Assembly (NCBI GenBank): GCA_905221605.1
Contig: CAJNDS010002228.1
Coordinates: 1-64,000, forward strand
Source: Symbiodinium natans
Taxonomy: Eukaryota > Sar > Dinophyceae > Suessiales > Symbiodiniaceae
Reading direction: 5' to 3'
Length of the DNA stretch: 64,000 nucleotides
Both the position numbers and the translations under genes were made by a program. Numbering within the stretch: position 1 is the stretch's first letter; each line of letters begins with the position of its first letter. Positions 32,025 to 43,058 of this stretch are shown here, in pieces. The notes beneath the pieces were generated by a model, which was not told the DNA's origin, did no database searches, and saw only the letters and a list, made by a program, of their open reading frames with translations.

Positions 32025-35000
32025 ATGGCATGGGTGCTGCCAGTTCTGACGGAGGAAGACCTGAACCACATCGCAGCACACAAGCCGCCCAAAGTGAAGC
32101 TAAGGGGTTCCGGGCTCGTATTGACGGGTTCAGGGCTCGCGTTCCGAGTTGTTTGGGTGTTTGAGGTTTGTGAGGGTCTGTCTCGGCGTGCACGTGCTTG
32201 GCTGGATGCGCAAGTCTGTGCACCGAGGTATCGCCCCGGTGTTTACACACCCTTGGACAACGCCTTGAGCCCTTTCTGGCAGAGAATTGCGGAGGCCATC
32301 GGCCTTGAATTGTTGCGTGTAGCATGTGCTTCAAACTTTCTGGGTTGGCTTCAGAAGGGAGAGCTGCTGCGAAGCCTGGCAGGAGGGTTTCAACCTTTGC
32401 CCTTTCCCCGAGCCATCTCATGTTGCACGGAGTCGAAGGCAGTTGCCCCCAACTCGTTTTGAAAGCAGGGCTTGGGCACCTTTCCATCGACTCGGTTCAG
32501 AGTTCATAGGGGTTCATACAGGTTCATAGGGGTTCATAGGGGTTCTCACAGTGTGCAGGCCCTGCCCCGCTGGCTGGCTCCAAATGCGGCCATGTGCTCA
32601 GTTAGACACTGATGCCACAAGGGCATCAGGGACACTGATATACAGCAATAAGACCGTTCAAGCCTCGAGCGTGCATGTCCTCCGTGCGTGTGCTGCTTTT
32701 GTACTATGCAGGGGTGTTGTTGTGCTGCAGGGCTTTGGGTATTCTGGGTGCGAAGTCTAGAGATGCCCCATGCTCTTCGTGGATCCAACTTGTTGGACTT
32801 GCTTCCCTCACACCTTGGCTGCGCACCCGACCTGGCAGATTACCTTCATCGGCTTTGCGCCCTTGGTCCTGGTCTACACGCTGTCCTGGCATGCCTGCCC
32901 CTTCTGTGACGTGGCGCCGCCGGGGACCGAGGTTTCGTGTGGTTCGTGGTTTCCTGGACTCTCGAAAGACTGAGGCCTCGATGGCTGGCCCTGAGCTACG
33001 CGACAGCCCTCTATTTCTACCAGACCATGGATGCTGTGGATGGAAAGCAGGCCGGCGTTAAAATATTTATTTTGTAGAATCCTGAGGGGCGCATTGGGGG
33101 GCACCCTGGGCAGTACAACAAGAGGTTGCCAGCCAGAGGGCAAAATGTGCTCAACTCCGTGCGCTGAGCTCTTCTTGCTCCAATTTTAGAATCTTCTCGA
33201 GTTTGAACACTTTTTTTGCTCCGGCATGAGTTTCGAATGTGGACACTGTTTGTTCCAAAGGCGAACTCATGCCGAATCTTGACACCTTTTGCTCCAAATT
33301 CGGATTCATTCCGAATTTGGACACTTTTCATACTACCATAGTACCACAAATGCCGCACCCCAATACCCGATAATGCCCTACAATACCCTACTACCCCTAG
33401 TGCTCCTAACATAGCGCCCTACAATACCCTACTACCCCTAACACCTTGAACACCCAACCCAAATTCAGAGGCCCGGAGGACTGGCTCCTCCACCCCTTTG
33501 GGCCACCTGGTGGACCACGGCTGCGACTGCCTCACCGGCATGTCCCAGGCCCCAGAGGGATCGGGTTTAGGGGTTTAGGGTTTGGGGTTTAGGGTTTATA
33601 GAAATTGTATAAGGTTTGGGTCCCAAAAACGTTTCGACCGAAAGTTTCGACCGAAAGTTTCCATTTTCAAATCCCCCCCTCCCCCTTCCCCCTTCCCCCC
33701 CACCCCCTCCCTGCCTCTCCCAGCAGCAAGCAGGAGGGGGGGGAGAGGTGGGGAGGAGGAGAGGGGGGGGAGGAGGAGGAGGGGAGGGAGGAGGGGGTCG
33801 AGGGGGGGAGGGAAGGGGGAGGGGGGGAGGGGGGGGGGAGGGCAGGAGGGGGGCCACGGCGGGGAGGAGGGTAGGGCGAGGTTTGAGTAAATTAAGCATT
33901 TGGCCTCAGACTTAAACTCGGCTTGTCAGCTTTTTAGACAAATAACTTGGAAAGTCAGAATAATACCACAGGGCGAGGTTTGAGTAAATTGAACATTTGG
34001 CCTCAGACTTAAACTCGGCTTGTCAGCTGTTTAGACAAATAACTTGGAAATTCAGAATGGCACCACGTACAATTTCTATTTATTTTGTCTTGAGGGTTTA
34101 GGGTTTAGGGGTTTAGGGTTTAGGGTTTAGGGGCTCCTTCTCAGGTGAGGTTTACTGTAGGGGTTTAGGGGGTCGGCCTTTGAGGAAGTTCAGGGACACT
34201 AGAGGGGGCTTCCATAAAAGGTTCTCAAACGGCTTCCCAAAAAGGTCCTCAAAGGGTTCATAGGGTTTAGGGTCAAGGGAGCCTGGGCCTAAAAGGAATT
34301 TTGGGGGGGTCCTCGCAAGTCCTCAGCATCAAGTTTCCTAGAAACCGACCCTCTCTGCTTCTCCCAGCACGCGGCCTTGTCGATGATCCTGATGCCCGGA
34401 GACATGTACTGGGTTCTCCAGTGCATGCGGTCTATCCAGCCAGGGCCTTGGGAACATGGAAGGCAAGTTCATGCGTCCATATGCATCTGCAAGCAGGGAA
34501 GGCCAGCCATGTTCTTTAAGTACGGGTCAGCTTTCACCGACAGAGTCGTGAACCACACTTTCCCAGACCTCGGCCTCCGCTAGCCGAGGACCCCCATCTT
34601 CCTGGCAGCGTGGCAGGACTTGCACAGACATGCAAAAATCCGGGTGTGCTGCGTCGAAATAATTCCTCTGGGGTGCCAGGTGGGGCTGGAGCGTTGGAAA
34701 AACTTGGCGCCGCTTCCAGGACCGGCACACGGGCTTCTTCCCTACCAGCATTGGCCCTGCCTGGGGCTGAGTGGCTGGGTATGAGAGCACATCGCCAATC
34801 CCCCTATGCGACTTAACATGCCACTTTGCAGATCGGCGTCACCGAGCTGCAGTACGCGCTGATGTCGCCGATACTTCTGACAGCCATTGTCGGCCCAGAG
34901 GCCGGAACTGTGCTGCACTTGACAGCGATCAACAAAGGATCAACAACGTTCGACAACCATGCTCGGATTGTGGCCTTATGGCTGCTTTTCTGCCAGAAGC

Positions 35001-37955
35001 TTTGCGCACGCCAGTTGTGCTACATGGCAACCTCATGTTTCGGAGATGGGAGTTGTCGCAGGTGTGGCAGTCCTGGATGACAGCCACCGTGGAGCTTCCC
35101 TGGGCATCCGAGACAATTCGGCTCCTGATCATGAAGGCCACAGTGCAGCTGCATGTAAGTCCCTGTTCGCTGTATTTTTGAGCGACGCAGCTTCTGTCGT
35201 AGCAGGTGTGTGTATGTTGCCTGTCATGGCAAACTTTGGTGCTCTGGCAACTGCTTTGTTGTGGGTGTCTCTCGTTGCGTCGTCGTTCTGTGAGTCAACC
35301 AATGACTTGTTCCTTGCCGCCTTCAATTGTCTTCATTTGCCTCCTTAGAGTCACCCTTTGGAGGGGACATGGCCCCAGGGGAACTGCCGCGTCGTGCGAA
35401 GGCGTCACTTTCAAGCTCCTGCTCCCGATATACTCAGACCAGAATGAAGATATACTCCGAATATCAGGGGGGTTTCCGAAGTTAGGGGCACCTTTTTGGG
35501 GTCCTTATTATAAGTGGATCCTAGGTCCTACTATTTGAGGATCTATATTGGGAGTCCCCCTATGTTTGTAAACCCCCATGTCGCACACACGTCATGAATC
35601 AATGTATGAAACGTACATGTTTCGCAAACGTGAGGGCCATCACACTGACAGACTCCCCCTTCCCGCCCTGCCCTGCCCTTATGCATGTTCTTCCCTTCTG
35701 TCCTCCGCGGCGTGGGCTTCGGAAGGTTTTCAAAATTTTCCCTGAGCCCCCCAGTGAGTTTTTGCGGCCTTCTCTCGCTCAGGCCTGGCTGCTCCAAGCT
35801 CTCTGGATGGCCTTGTTCTGTCTGGCCGCTGGGCTCAGCGGGTTGTTGTTCAAAATGGAGCTTTGAAAAGGGATGTCCTTCCTGTTTAGCGCATTTAAAT
35901 ACAGCAGTTGCAGTAGTTGCATGATGTTCAAATGTCAACTTATATACAATGTCTGCACCTGGCTGTGCACATAACATGTGAAAATGGCTGCCAAGACTCT
36001 TGCCCCCGGAGTCTGTATTTCAAAGAAAAAGGCAGTCCCGAACCCATTTAACCCGTTTAACTCGTTTAACCCCAAACCACAAACTGCAAGCAAGCGAGGC
36101 AAAGGAAGCAACGCAGAGCTCCCGACTTCAGGGATAAGGCTTTGAGTCTTAGAGGTGCTTTGGGATGGTTTGGGAACTTGGGCTTTAAGGTCTTGAGGGG
36201 GCAGTTAAGGGTTCAGCCGAGGTCAGCGTGGTCAGCACTGCCTGCAGAGAGAAGGGTGTGGCGGGCCTGACGGTGCTGCAGGCTGCGCCTCGCGCAGTGG
36301 GTTGGGGTTTCGATTGGCGGGTTGGGGCTTCAGGGTTTAGGGTTTAGTATGTTTAGTGTTGGCATTGGGGTTTGTTTGGCTCGTGGTATCTCTTGACAGG
36401 CTCAGCCAAGTTCCCGCAATTACTGGATCGCAGGGGCGAGAGAGCAGGTAGATCATCCACTATTGGGCACATGCGCCCATGCTGATGCAGCAGTTGTGCT
36501 CCTACCCTGTGTCCACCTTGGCCTGCTCACTGAGAAGCAGCACAGGACCTGATTCCAGTGGCCTTGTTGAACGTGCTCTTCAGCCTGTGGCAGCCTGGTT
36601 TGGTGGCAGCCGCAGGGAGAATGATCAGCCTCTTCACGGGCCTGCCGCTTGATGGCCTTGGCATCATCTGGGTTGCTGTCAGGTTCAGAGCGAGAGTCCT
36701 GCAGGTGGCTTTGGGGCGCGGGGGGGGGGGGGGGGGGGGTTGGGGAATTCTGAATTGCTCGGGCGTCTTAGAGATTTGGACCAGGAGCAGTGTGCCTTCT
36801 TGCCCCTCAAGCCTCAAGCCTCAAGCCATCAAGCCCCCCTGTGCTCCTCGGCCCTTGCTCCCTTTCAACATCAGCACATGCTCCGAGGTCGCTCTTTTCG
36901 ATGAATGCGTGCCTCAGCTTCACATGTCGGCTTTGCATAAGCTTAATAATCGTGGTGGCAGCAGAAGAGCGTGCTGTAGTTGACTCTTTTTTTCATCCAC
37001 TCGATGTGGGATTGATTCAGGCAGATGATTGTCTTCAGCATGGCCAGGACTGGTCGGAGGGTCTGGGTAAGACTTGAGGTCGTGTAGCTGGTCCAGCAGC
37101 ATCGCTTCAACACTGCGTCCTCAAGACTCTGGGGGGTGGGCTTTTGAACGGACGAGTCCCATCCAGGACCAAGTTTCCTTGGCTCCAGTGGATCCTTCTG
37201 CCATATGTGCGGAACTTACGGCCAAAGGGTACTGTAGCTCGTATGTCAGGTGCACAGGGAAAGAGAGGGAAAGAGAGAGATCCCCTCCAGAGGGTTAATA
37301 TGCGAGGGGCCTCGGTCCCGAACCCACCCGCGGGAAGAAAGTGATGAGAATGCTGTGATGGTCGGGGTTTTCAGGAAGCGTTGTGCCGCAGAGTATCGGC
37401 ATCCCTAACAGCTGGGAATGCATTGTGTTGTTCACAAGCCAGACTTTGGGCAAAGGGGTGGGAAAACAATCGGGCGGTCCCCCTCTCGCAGTGGGCGGAT
37501 ATTGATTCCTTGATTGCTTTGAGGAAGGGTTCGCCTGGAATCTTCATCCCCCAAACCCCTCTCATTCTCCGAGTCCGGCGCCGTGGCTGCCTCTTGGGCT
37601 TTGCCGCTGGAGTTTTCCCGGCCCATCCTCTGCGGCTTCACCACAGTGGGGGGGCCTAGAGCCGGTTTTTGGTCACGGCTCTCCTTTTGCTGGGCAGTCT
37701 GCATGTAAGGCTCCGTACTAGAATGGGAGCCCCCAGAAGTAGGTCCAAGCACCCCTCTGAACGCCCTCCAGGCTGCTGATTTCGGTAGCCAAAAAGTGGG
37801 ACACGCACATGTGGTACGATGTGCCTCAGGTTCTTGGAGTTTATGTGCTGTGGTGGCTCCTGTCCACCGTCCACCAGATTAAGACAAAGCTTGGCATTTA
37901 CGCCTTTTGTATCACCAAGAAGTACGAAGCAAAAGAGGCCTTGAAGAAGTCGTAG
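32025..37955 (+). CDS. CDP-alcohol phosphotransferase (choline/ethanolamine phosphotransferase type)
   Basis: Exon peptides follow CEPT1/EPT1 in order. 32025-32098 is MAWVLPVLTEEDLN. 32228-~32300 is YRPGVYTPLDNALSPFWQ. About 32775-32945 is WQITFIGFAPLVLVY. 32973-33050 ends ALYFYQTMDAVDGKQ, and 33471-33548 is ARRTGSSTPLGHLVDHGCD. Together the last two build the catalytic signature DGxxARx8Gx3Dx3D, whose aspartates bind metal and CDP-alcohol. Then 34368-~34450 (GDMYWVLQ, PWEHGRQ), 34832-~34900 (GVTELQYALMSPILLTAIVG), 35062-35154 (VWQSWMTATVELPW, GT donor GTAAGT) and the last exon 37772-37955 (THMWYDVPQVLGVYVLWWLL, basic tail, TAG). The enzyme transfers phosphocholine or phosphoethanolamine to diacylglycerol in ER/Golgi membranes. 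Head-group choice cannot be read here. Exons between 35155 and 37771 were not found; 36551-36650 is a possible hydrophobic one. Confidence 0.88.
33180..33440. repeat. Two short degenerate repeats in phosphotransferase intron
   Basis: About 33195-33330 has three ~50-bp phrases combining ttggacact, ttttgctcca and ccgaat. About 33365-33440 has ccctacaataccctactaccccta twice. Confidence 0.7.
33563..33600. repeat. TTTAGGG-like tract
   Basis: Degenerate telomere-type units (gggtttaggggtttagggttt). A similar tract is at about 34090-34135, with scattered units to 34275. Confidence 0.85.
33664..33872. repeat. Polypyrimidine then polypurine tract
   Basis: A C-rich run (33674-33720) is followed, after a short spacer, by ~140 bases of almost pure G/A with many G runs of 4-9. 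The two halves can pair with each other and the G strand could fold as quadruplexes. It lies in an intron. Confidence 0.85.
33876..34070. repeat. 97-bp tandem duplication
   Basis: gcgaggtttgagtaaatt..catttggcctcagacttaaa at 33876 repeats at 33973 with few differences. Confidence 0.9.
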
Positions 37956-40072
37956 TGTGAAGAGGCTCAAGTCTCGTTCACGCACAGCTTCTCTCGAGGA
38001 ACTCTTGCAGATGTTTCGTGCCCTCTCTTTGAGAAAAAGAGGACAGCGTGTGCAGATTCAAGAGGCAAATCGGTGGAGATCTGCTGCAAACAGGGGTTGG
38101 CACGTGGCATGTCTTGACAGTATGTGAAGACACATGACTGCGGTTCAAGGAACAAATCACTTTGGCTCGAGGTCTGTTCTGACCAGTGCCAGAGCTGTAA
38201 CATCGCAAATCACGCGAGCATGGCAGCAACCGAAACTCGCAGTTGCCAAAAGTCAAAGCCTATGACCGCGGCGCCGATCGAAGGATTGTTACCCCGAGCT
38301 GTCAGCAACCCCGCAAAATTGCAGACTCTGAGATCCTTCTCCCGAGCCCGCAAAACCCTAAGCCCCAGACCGAAATCTTCAACCCCAGACAATGCATCCA
38401 ACTCAGACCCAGGGTGGCCCTCAAACTCAAACGCCCTTCGAAGCTTCTGCTCCACGCCAGCCATGGGCCTCTCGCTCGGGTGGGGGCTGAGCCATGAAAT
38501 CGGGCTCAGGGGTTAGGGTGTTGGGCTAGCAGCGGTGTGTGTGCTTTGAGAACTTGTGCATTCTGTTGAGAAGTTCGATGAACATCGGATTCTTAAGAGG
38601 CTTCTCACCCTCAAAACAAAAAGCTATAAAGTTCCCTTGCCCCCAATAATATCAAACCCACCAATCCCACCCAGACCCAGGTCCCGTGAGTGGCAACAGG
38701 AACCAGGGCCTACGTAACGTGTGGACGGTGCGTGTTTCGGGAATCCAGGCATGAGAATGTGGAATCCTCTGATGTTCCACGGCTGATCGTGTTTTGCACA
38801 AAGTGGCTGTCTTGCAGATGCATACAATTTGTGACGGAGGGTGGTCTAACCTTAAACCTGAGCCCTACAACCTCCCAACCTTCACATGGGGTTTACGGGG
38901 ATCCTTAACATAGACCCCCAAACAGACCCCAATCAGGTATCCCTGATGTCGGAAACCCTCCATATAGTAAACCAGATAGTAGCCATACAACAAACCATAT
39001 AATGAACCATATCATCGAACATATAATATGATAACCATATAATTACCATATAATTACCATATAATGAACCGGAAACCCCTGCACATTGCACCCTCCAGGC
39101 AGAGTCTGGTGTTGTACCTCCTCTTTATGGCGGCGGCCATTGCTGGAAGCATTCTGAGACGTTTGTGTGAACAACTGAAGGGTGTGTGTAGGGCTCAACT
39201 ATGTATTCCACAAACCGAAGCCTGCACCAAGACCATCAAAGCCGAGGAGTTTGGTACTTTGTGGCGACAGCACCGCCGCTTCCACAGGCCCTGCGTTCAG
39301 CGCTTGTTCTGGGGTGGACTCTTAGCCCCCCAAGCCCAAACCACGCCCAGAAGTCCCCTTTCATGACCTAAATGAAGGCAAGTGAGGTGCATGTGAAACC
39401 CCTTCAGGCGCAGTGCGCAGAAGTGGTGACCCCGATGGACGTTGTTCGCGGCAAGTTGGCACGGCCCCCAAGCTCCTTCAGGTTTCTCGGAAGTTGAAGG
39501 AGTTTAGGGTTTTGAGGGTTCAAGGGTTTGAGCGCACCATAGGCGATTGTGGAGCGCGTTCGCAAGCAGTCTTGGGTCTGTGAGGCCTGGCGGGGTTGGG
39601 GTTTGCGCAAAGATGCGTCTCGGATCTTACGGTGTAATGTTGTGATGTGCAGCATTTCCCGAAACTTCCATGTCCGCCCGGCCGGCTCAGACAGATCGAG
39701 AAACCGAGGAGGGCCCTCACTAAGCTCGGAGCCCTTGAAAGCCAGACAAGCCTGAAATACCTCGACGAAGCGAGGTGTAGGATTCCGCATGGTGATAAAG
39801 GCCCTGCGGTCGTCCATCATTTAAGGGTTTAGGGTTCAGATCCAGGGCAAGATTACGGGGTTTTCCAGGGCTTTGGGAGAGCCCCACGCGCTTCCGACAT
39901 CTGCTCCTTGGAGCCTTGGGTGATGACCTCGGCGGGCTCCGCGTCTCCATGCCGGGATCTCGTCGAGGCGCGGGCTCCTGGCATGGTTCAAGTGATCAGA
40001 GTAGTCCGTGTAGTCTCATAGTTGCCCTGATACTAAGAAGTGGCTTTGACGAAAGTGCACCACCCTTGCCAG
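37956..40072. other. No gene recognised; AT-rich microrepeat at 38960-39065
   Basis: 38975-39063 is built of (a)accatataat-type words. 39500-39535 and 39820-39840 contain telomere-like units. Open frames overlap on both strands and show no motifs. Confidence 0.45.
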
Positions 40073-41212
40073 GTGGAGGCAGAGCGCGTCTCGAAGCTGG
40101 AGCAGCGCGCCATCTACTTGGCCGAGAAGCAGGCACTGGGGGCACCAGGGCTGCCAGTGCTGGTGCAAGAAATCCAATGGCCGTTGAAGCCTATTTCGAT
40201 GTCTATGCGTGTGTGGCATATGTTCTAGGGTGACATAGCGGCTGGGACGCAGGGCACTCTTCAGGAAGGGAGGGCGCACGCGATGTGGTAGGCCGAGCTT
40301 CAGATCATGCAGGAGATGAGGCAGCTGGGTGGGTTGTGTACAACAGCTGCAAAGTTTAAGGATGTTCAAGGTTCATGGACCCTTCCCTGCGTGCGGACAT
40401 CAGATCTCAGTTGACGAGCTTGCTACACGGACGTCAGATCTCAGTTGACGAGCTTGCTACACGGTGAGTCATGCTGAGACATGACGAAGCTTCCTCAGGT
40501 ATCGGAAGCACGCGGACAAGACCCAGGCGCTCCTACATGGGTTTGCCCTAGCACTGAGCCCCAAACACAGGAGCTTCAGGGTTGCCAGGTGCAAGACATA
40601 TAGTCGAGGCAATGAAAGGGGTGTACCGTGCTACATTCAAGCTGCCTATGCTTGCAGTTGTACAGCGATTAGACTGCGTAGGCGTTGCTGCAGCAAAGCC
40701 ATGTGGCGGTCCTAGTAGCAGGGCAGCTGTGCCCGCAATTCAAGACCTTGGGGGTGTCTGCCGTATGCTTTCTTGCTCTGACATATATGCCTTTTGCACC
40801 CCACTTCCCCCGCAGGCTGTGCAACAGCAATGTGAAGCTCATGTGCAGTCGGTCCAGAAAGCGCGGCGCGAGGCGAGGCGGTTCCCAAAGCGCGAGTTGA
40901 AGTCTCAGTGACCGTTGTGGCTCCTGTGGTAGCTGTAAAGGATGCTGGTATATTGCGGCATATTGCATCCTATCGACTTTTCAACGTCAATGGTTCAAGG
41001 CTCTGGTTAAATCAATTTGCTAGAACATACAAGAATGACTCAATAATGTATGTATTACATTTCATAGTGGATGTGTTAATGTATGCAAAGGAATTGCTTT
41101 GATCAACAGGCCGCAGCCAAGCACAACGCCCGGCGACAGGAGGCACCTGCCTCGACTGCAAATGTGCTGAGCTACGAAACACCTGAAGAATCCGTCAAGC
41201 CAGAGGGCTCAT
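40073..41212 (+). CDS. Exons of unknown charged, probably coiled-coil protein
   Basis: Three stretches between good acceptor sites read as highly charged helix: 40073-~40168 (VEAERVSKLEQRAIYLAEKQ), 40816-~40901 (AVQQQCEAHVQSVQKARREA) and 41110-41212 (AAAKHNARRQ, ending VKPEGS and TAG). Alternatively the last exon uses the GT in gaatccGTcaag and continues into the exons at 41539. I do not recognise the protein. A 35-bp tandem duplication lies at about 40390-40462 (gatctcagttgacgagcttg). Confidence 0.4.
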
Positions 41213-41538
41213 AGCTTCAAAGGTCCAAAGTTCTAGTTTTTTTGGAAGGCAAAGCAAAAAAGAGCCGAAACCCACTCAAGGTCCGCAGCCGAGCCAAAGA
41301 GCTCCAAAGTGGAGAAGCTTCGGCTCGGGAGGAGAAGGCATGGGGGGGAGCAGCGATTTCCTTTTTGAGCCTCCCGTTTTAGTTGTTTTGGCTGCTATAC
41401 CTACTCTAGCCGCAATTGAGAGAAGTGAGCCCTCTCTCTCTCTTGACCTCCGCAAGACGGCAAAATGTTCCTGGACCCAACTTCCCAAATCAGCAAACCC
41501 TCGGCACCTTTGATCCCCCAACACCCGTAGTCCCAGGT

Positions 41539-42703
41539 GAGTGGCCTGGACGCCCGCCGCGCCCAGACGGCCTCCCGCCTGCGTGCAGAGCGCACGCAGC
41601 GCGTTGAGGCTCTGGGATTTGCTGAGGTCTGGAATCGAGAGGGGGGGCCGTGGGCAGAGCAGGCACAGAAGTGCGAGAAGTCCGCAAAGTCAAAGGAGCT
41701 GGCTGACAGGCGTTGCTCGGGCTGTCTCTGTGATGCCTGCAGGTATGGATTTGGGTTTGAGGCTATGAGGGATTGCCATCCAGCCCCATCCTACACTCGA
41801 CATGCTTCAGTTTCTGCTCAGATTGCCCACACTCCATGCCGTGAAGCCTGCTCCAGCTGAAAGCCCATCACCTTCAGGGTGTCAAAGACCAAGCGGTCTC
41901 TTGTTCCTTAGGGTTTTGTTGGCTAGAATCTCTACAAAGAGGCCAATATCCCTAAACCCTAAACCCATGTAAACCCTAAACCCATCTAAACCCTAAACCC
42001 TAAAACCGAAACCCGAAACCCTAAAAACCCGACACCTTAAGTCGCCCTAGTCAGCCGCAGCCTTGCAGCATCTGGAGGCTCAAGACCGTCGCGGAGCAGC
42101 GCGAAGCATCGATCCAGGAGAAGCTGAGGGCCTATGAGGTGCCAGACCGTTCCAGGCTTTACAGGGTTTAGGGTTTTCGGGTTTGCAGTGTAGGGTTTAG
42201 GGCTTAGGGATTGAGGGTTTAGGGATACGGAAACGGGTCTGTTTAGAAGTCAGGGGGAAAAATCCCCCAACCCCAAGGGCCTCAAAGAAAGGAAGGCCAG
42301 CTGGCTTGGAGTGGTTGACAGCGGAGCCGAAGCCTGAAGCCTAAACCCTAAACCCTAAACCCCAAACCCTAAACCCTGAACCCTAAACCCCAAATCCTAA
42401 ACCCTAAACTCTAAACCCTAAACCCTGTAACCTCCGGCTTTCTGCCTCAAACCCAGCGGCCCAAACTCCACAGCTAATCTATGCAACGACAGGGAGTGCA
42501 TTCTACAGGATTCCTGCAGTCTGGTATTCTGTTTCACTTGTATATGGACTGACAATGGACATTGTTTCAGGACTTCTGTTTGCTTGGCTCATCTGGAGTC
42601 CTCCAGGGTGCGTTGATTCGACTTTCAAGCGGCAGCGAAGTCCTCAAAAAGCGAAGCCTGTAGACCCCGGGAAAGCAGTACCCCAGCAAATCCAAAATCC
42701 CTA
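41539..42703 (+). CDS. Exons of unknown protein with C-terminal membrane segment, ending at element 2
   Basis: 41539-~41710 encodes charged helix (RAQTASRLRAERTQRVEALG). 42069-~42139 encodes IWRLKTVAEQREASIQEK. 42474-42703, after acceptor ccacag, is 76 codons without a stop: LIYATTGSAFYRIPAVWYSV, a hydrophobic stretch ending GLLFAWLIW, then a basic/proline tail ending QQIQNP. The next bases were CCCTAA before element 2 inserted, so the natural stop (TAA) lay exactly at the insertion point. Now the frame runs eight codons into the LTR to a TAG. Function unknown. Linking these exons to 40073-41212 is possible but unproven. Confidence 0.4.
41945..42440. repeat. CCCTAAA/TTTAGGG interstitial tracts
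   Basis: 41948-42030 has C-strand units with spacers. 42165-42230 has G-strand units. 42338-42430 has about 12 mostly perfect CCCTAAA units. Both orientations occur within 500 bp. Confidence 0.92.
42699..42703. repeat. Target-site duplication CCCTA, left copy of element 2
   Basis: CCCTA before the 5' LTR matches 51520-51524 (CCCTA, then AACCCTA) after the 3' LTR. The restored site reads ccaaaatCCCTAaaccctag, a short telomere-like run. Confidence 0.85.
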
Positions 42704-42990
42704 TGCGGAGCTGCAGCTGGTATTGTAGAAAGGAGTTAGTGTTGGGAGTTGGAAGGGTCAACGTACCCGGAAATCTTTTATGGCTCAAGATGGCCGAGAG
42801 CCGTCAGCTTTTGTTGAAAAAGTACGTACGCTTGGGGTTGGGTTTAACGGGTTGGAGCAGTCCCGTCCCTTCTCCCTTATCCTGTCCCCTTAGGGTTGGG
42901 TGTTCTTGTTTCTGGTTCGATCTGGGAAATCTATATAGGCGACTGTTGAGGGTTGGTTTCTTTCCCTGTTCCCTTTCGGTTGCCCCCGTA
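42704..42990 (+). repeat. 5' LTR of element 2 (287 bp)
   Basis: Starts TGCGGAGCTGCAG and ends GCCCCCGTA (TA rather than the usual CA). It contains a TATA-like ctatatagg at 42931-42939, a possible promoter. It differs from the 3' LTR at one position (gagcagtccc versus gagtagtccc). Confidence 0.95.
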
Positions 42991-43002
42991 GGTTATGAGC
43001 CC
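42991..43002 (+). other. Candidate primer binding site, tRNA-Met anticodon-loop type
   Basis: GGTTATGAGCCC directly follows the LTR. Its complement GGGCTCATAACC contains a CAT anticodon in a stem-loop context typical of methionine tRNA. Drosophila copia and yeast Ty5 are known to prime from a cleaved initiator tRNA-Met at the anticodon loop. No site for a tRNA 3' end (TGG...) is present at the junction. Confidence 0.5.
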
Positions 43003-43058
43003 AAATTAGGTTCCCTGCGGTTGAGTGTTCTCTTAAGGTTTTTGGGATCAAAGAAGCA

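Noticed and set aside
33567-33915. Proline-rich and glycine/arginine-rich ORFs
   Set aside because: They are products of the C/G homopolymer tract in an intron.
42778-42800. ggctcaag in the element 2 LTR as a relict dinoflagellate spliced leader
   Set aside because: Only the last 8 bases match the known spliced-leader end; the preceding ccattt portion is absent, so chance is likely.
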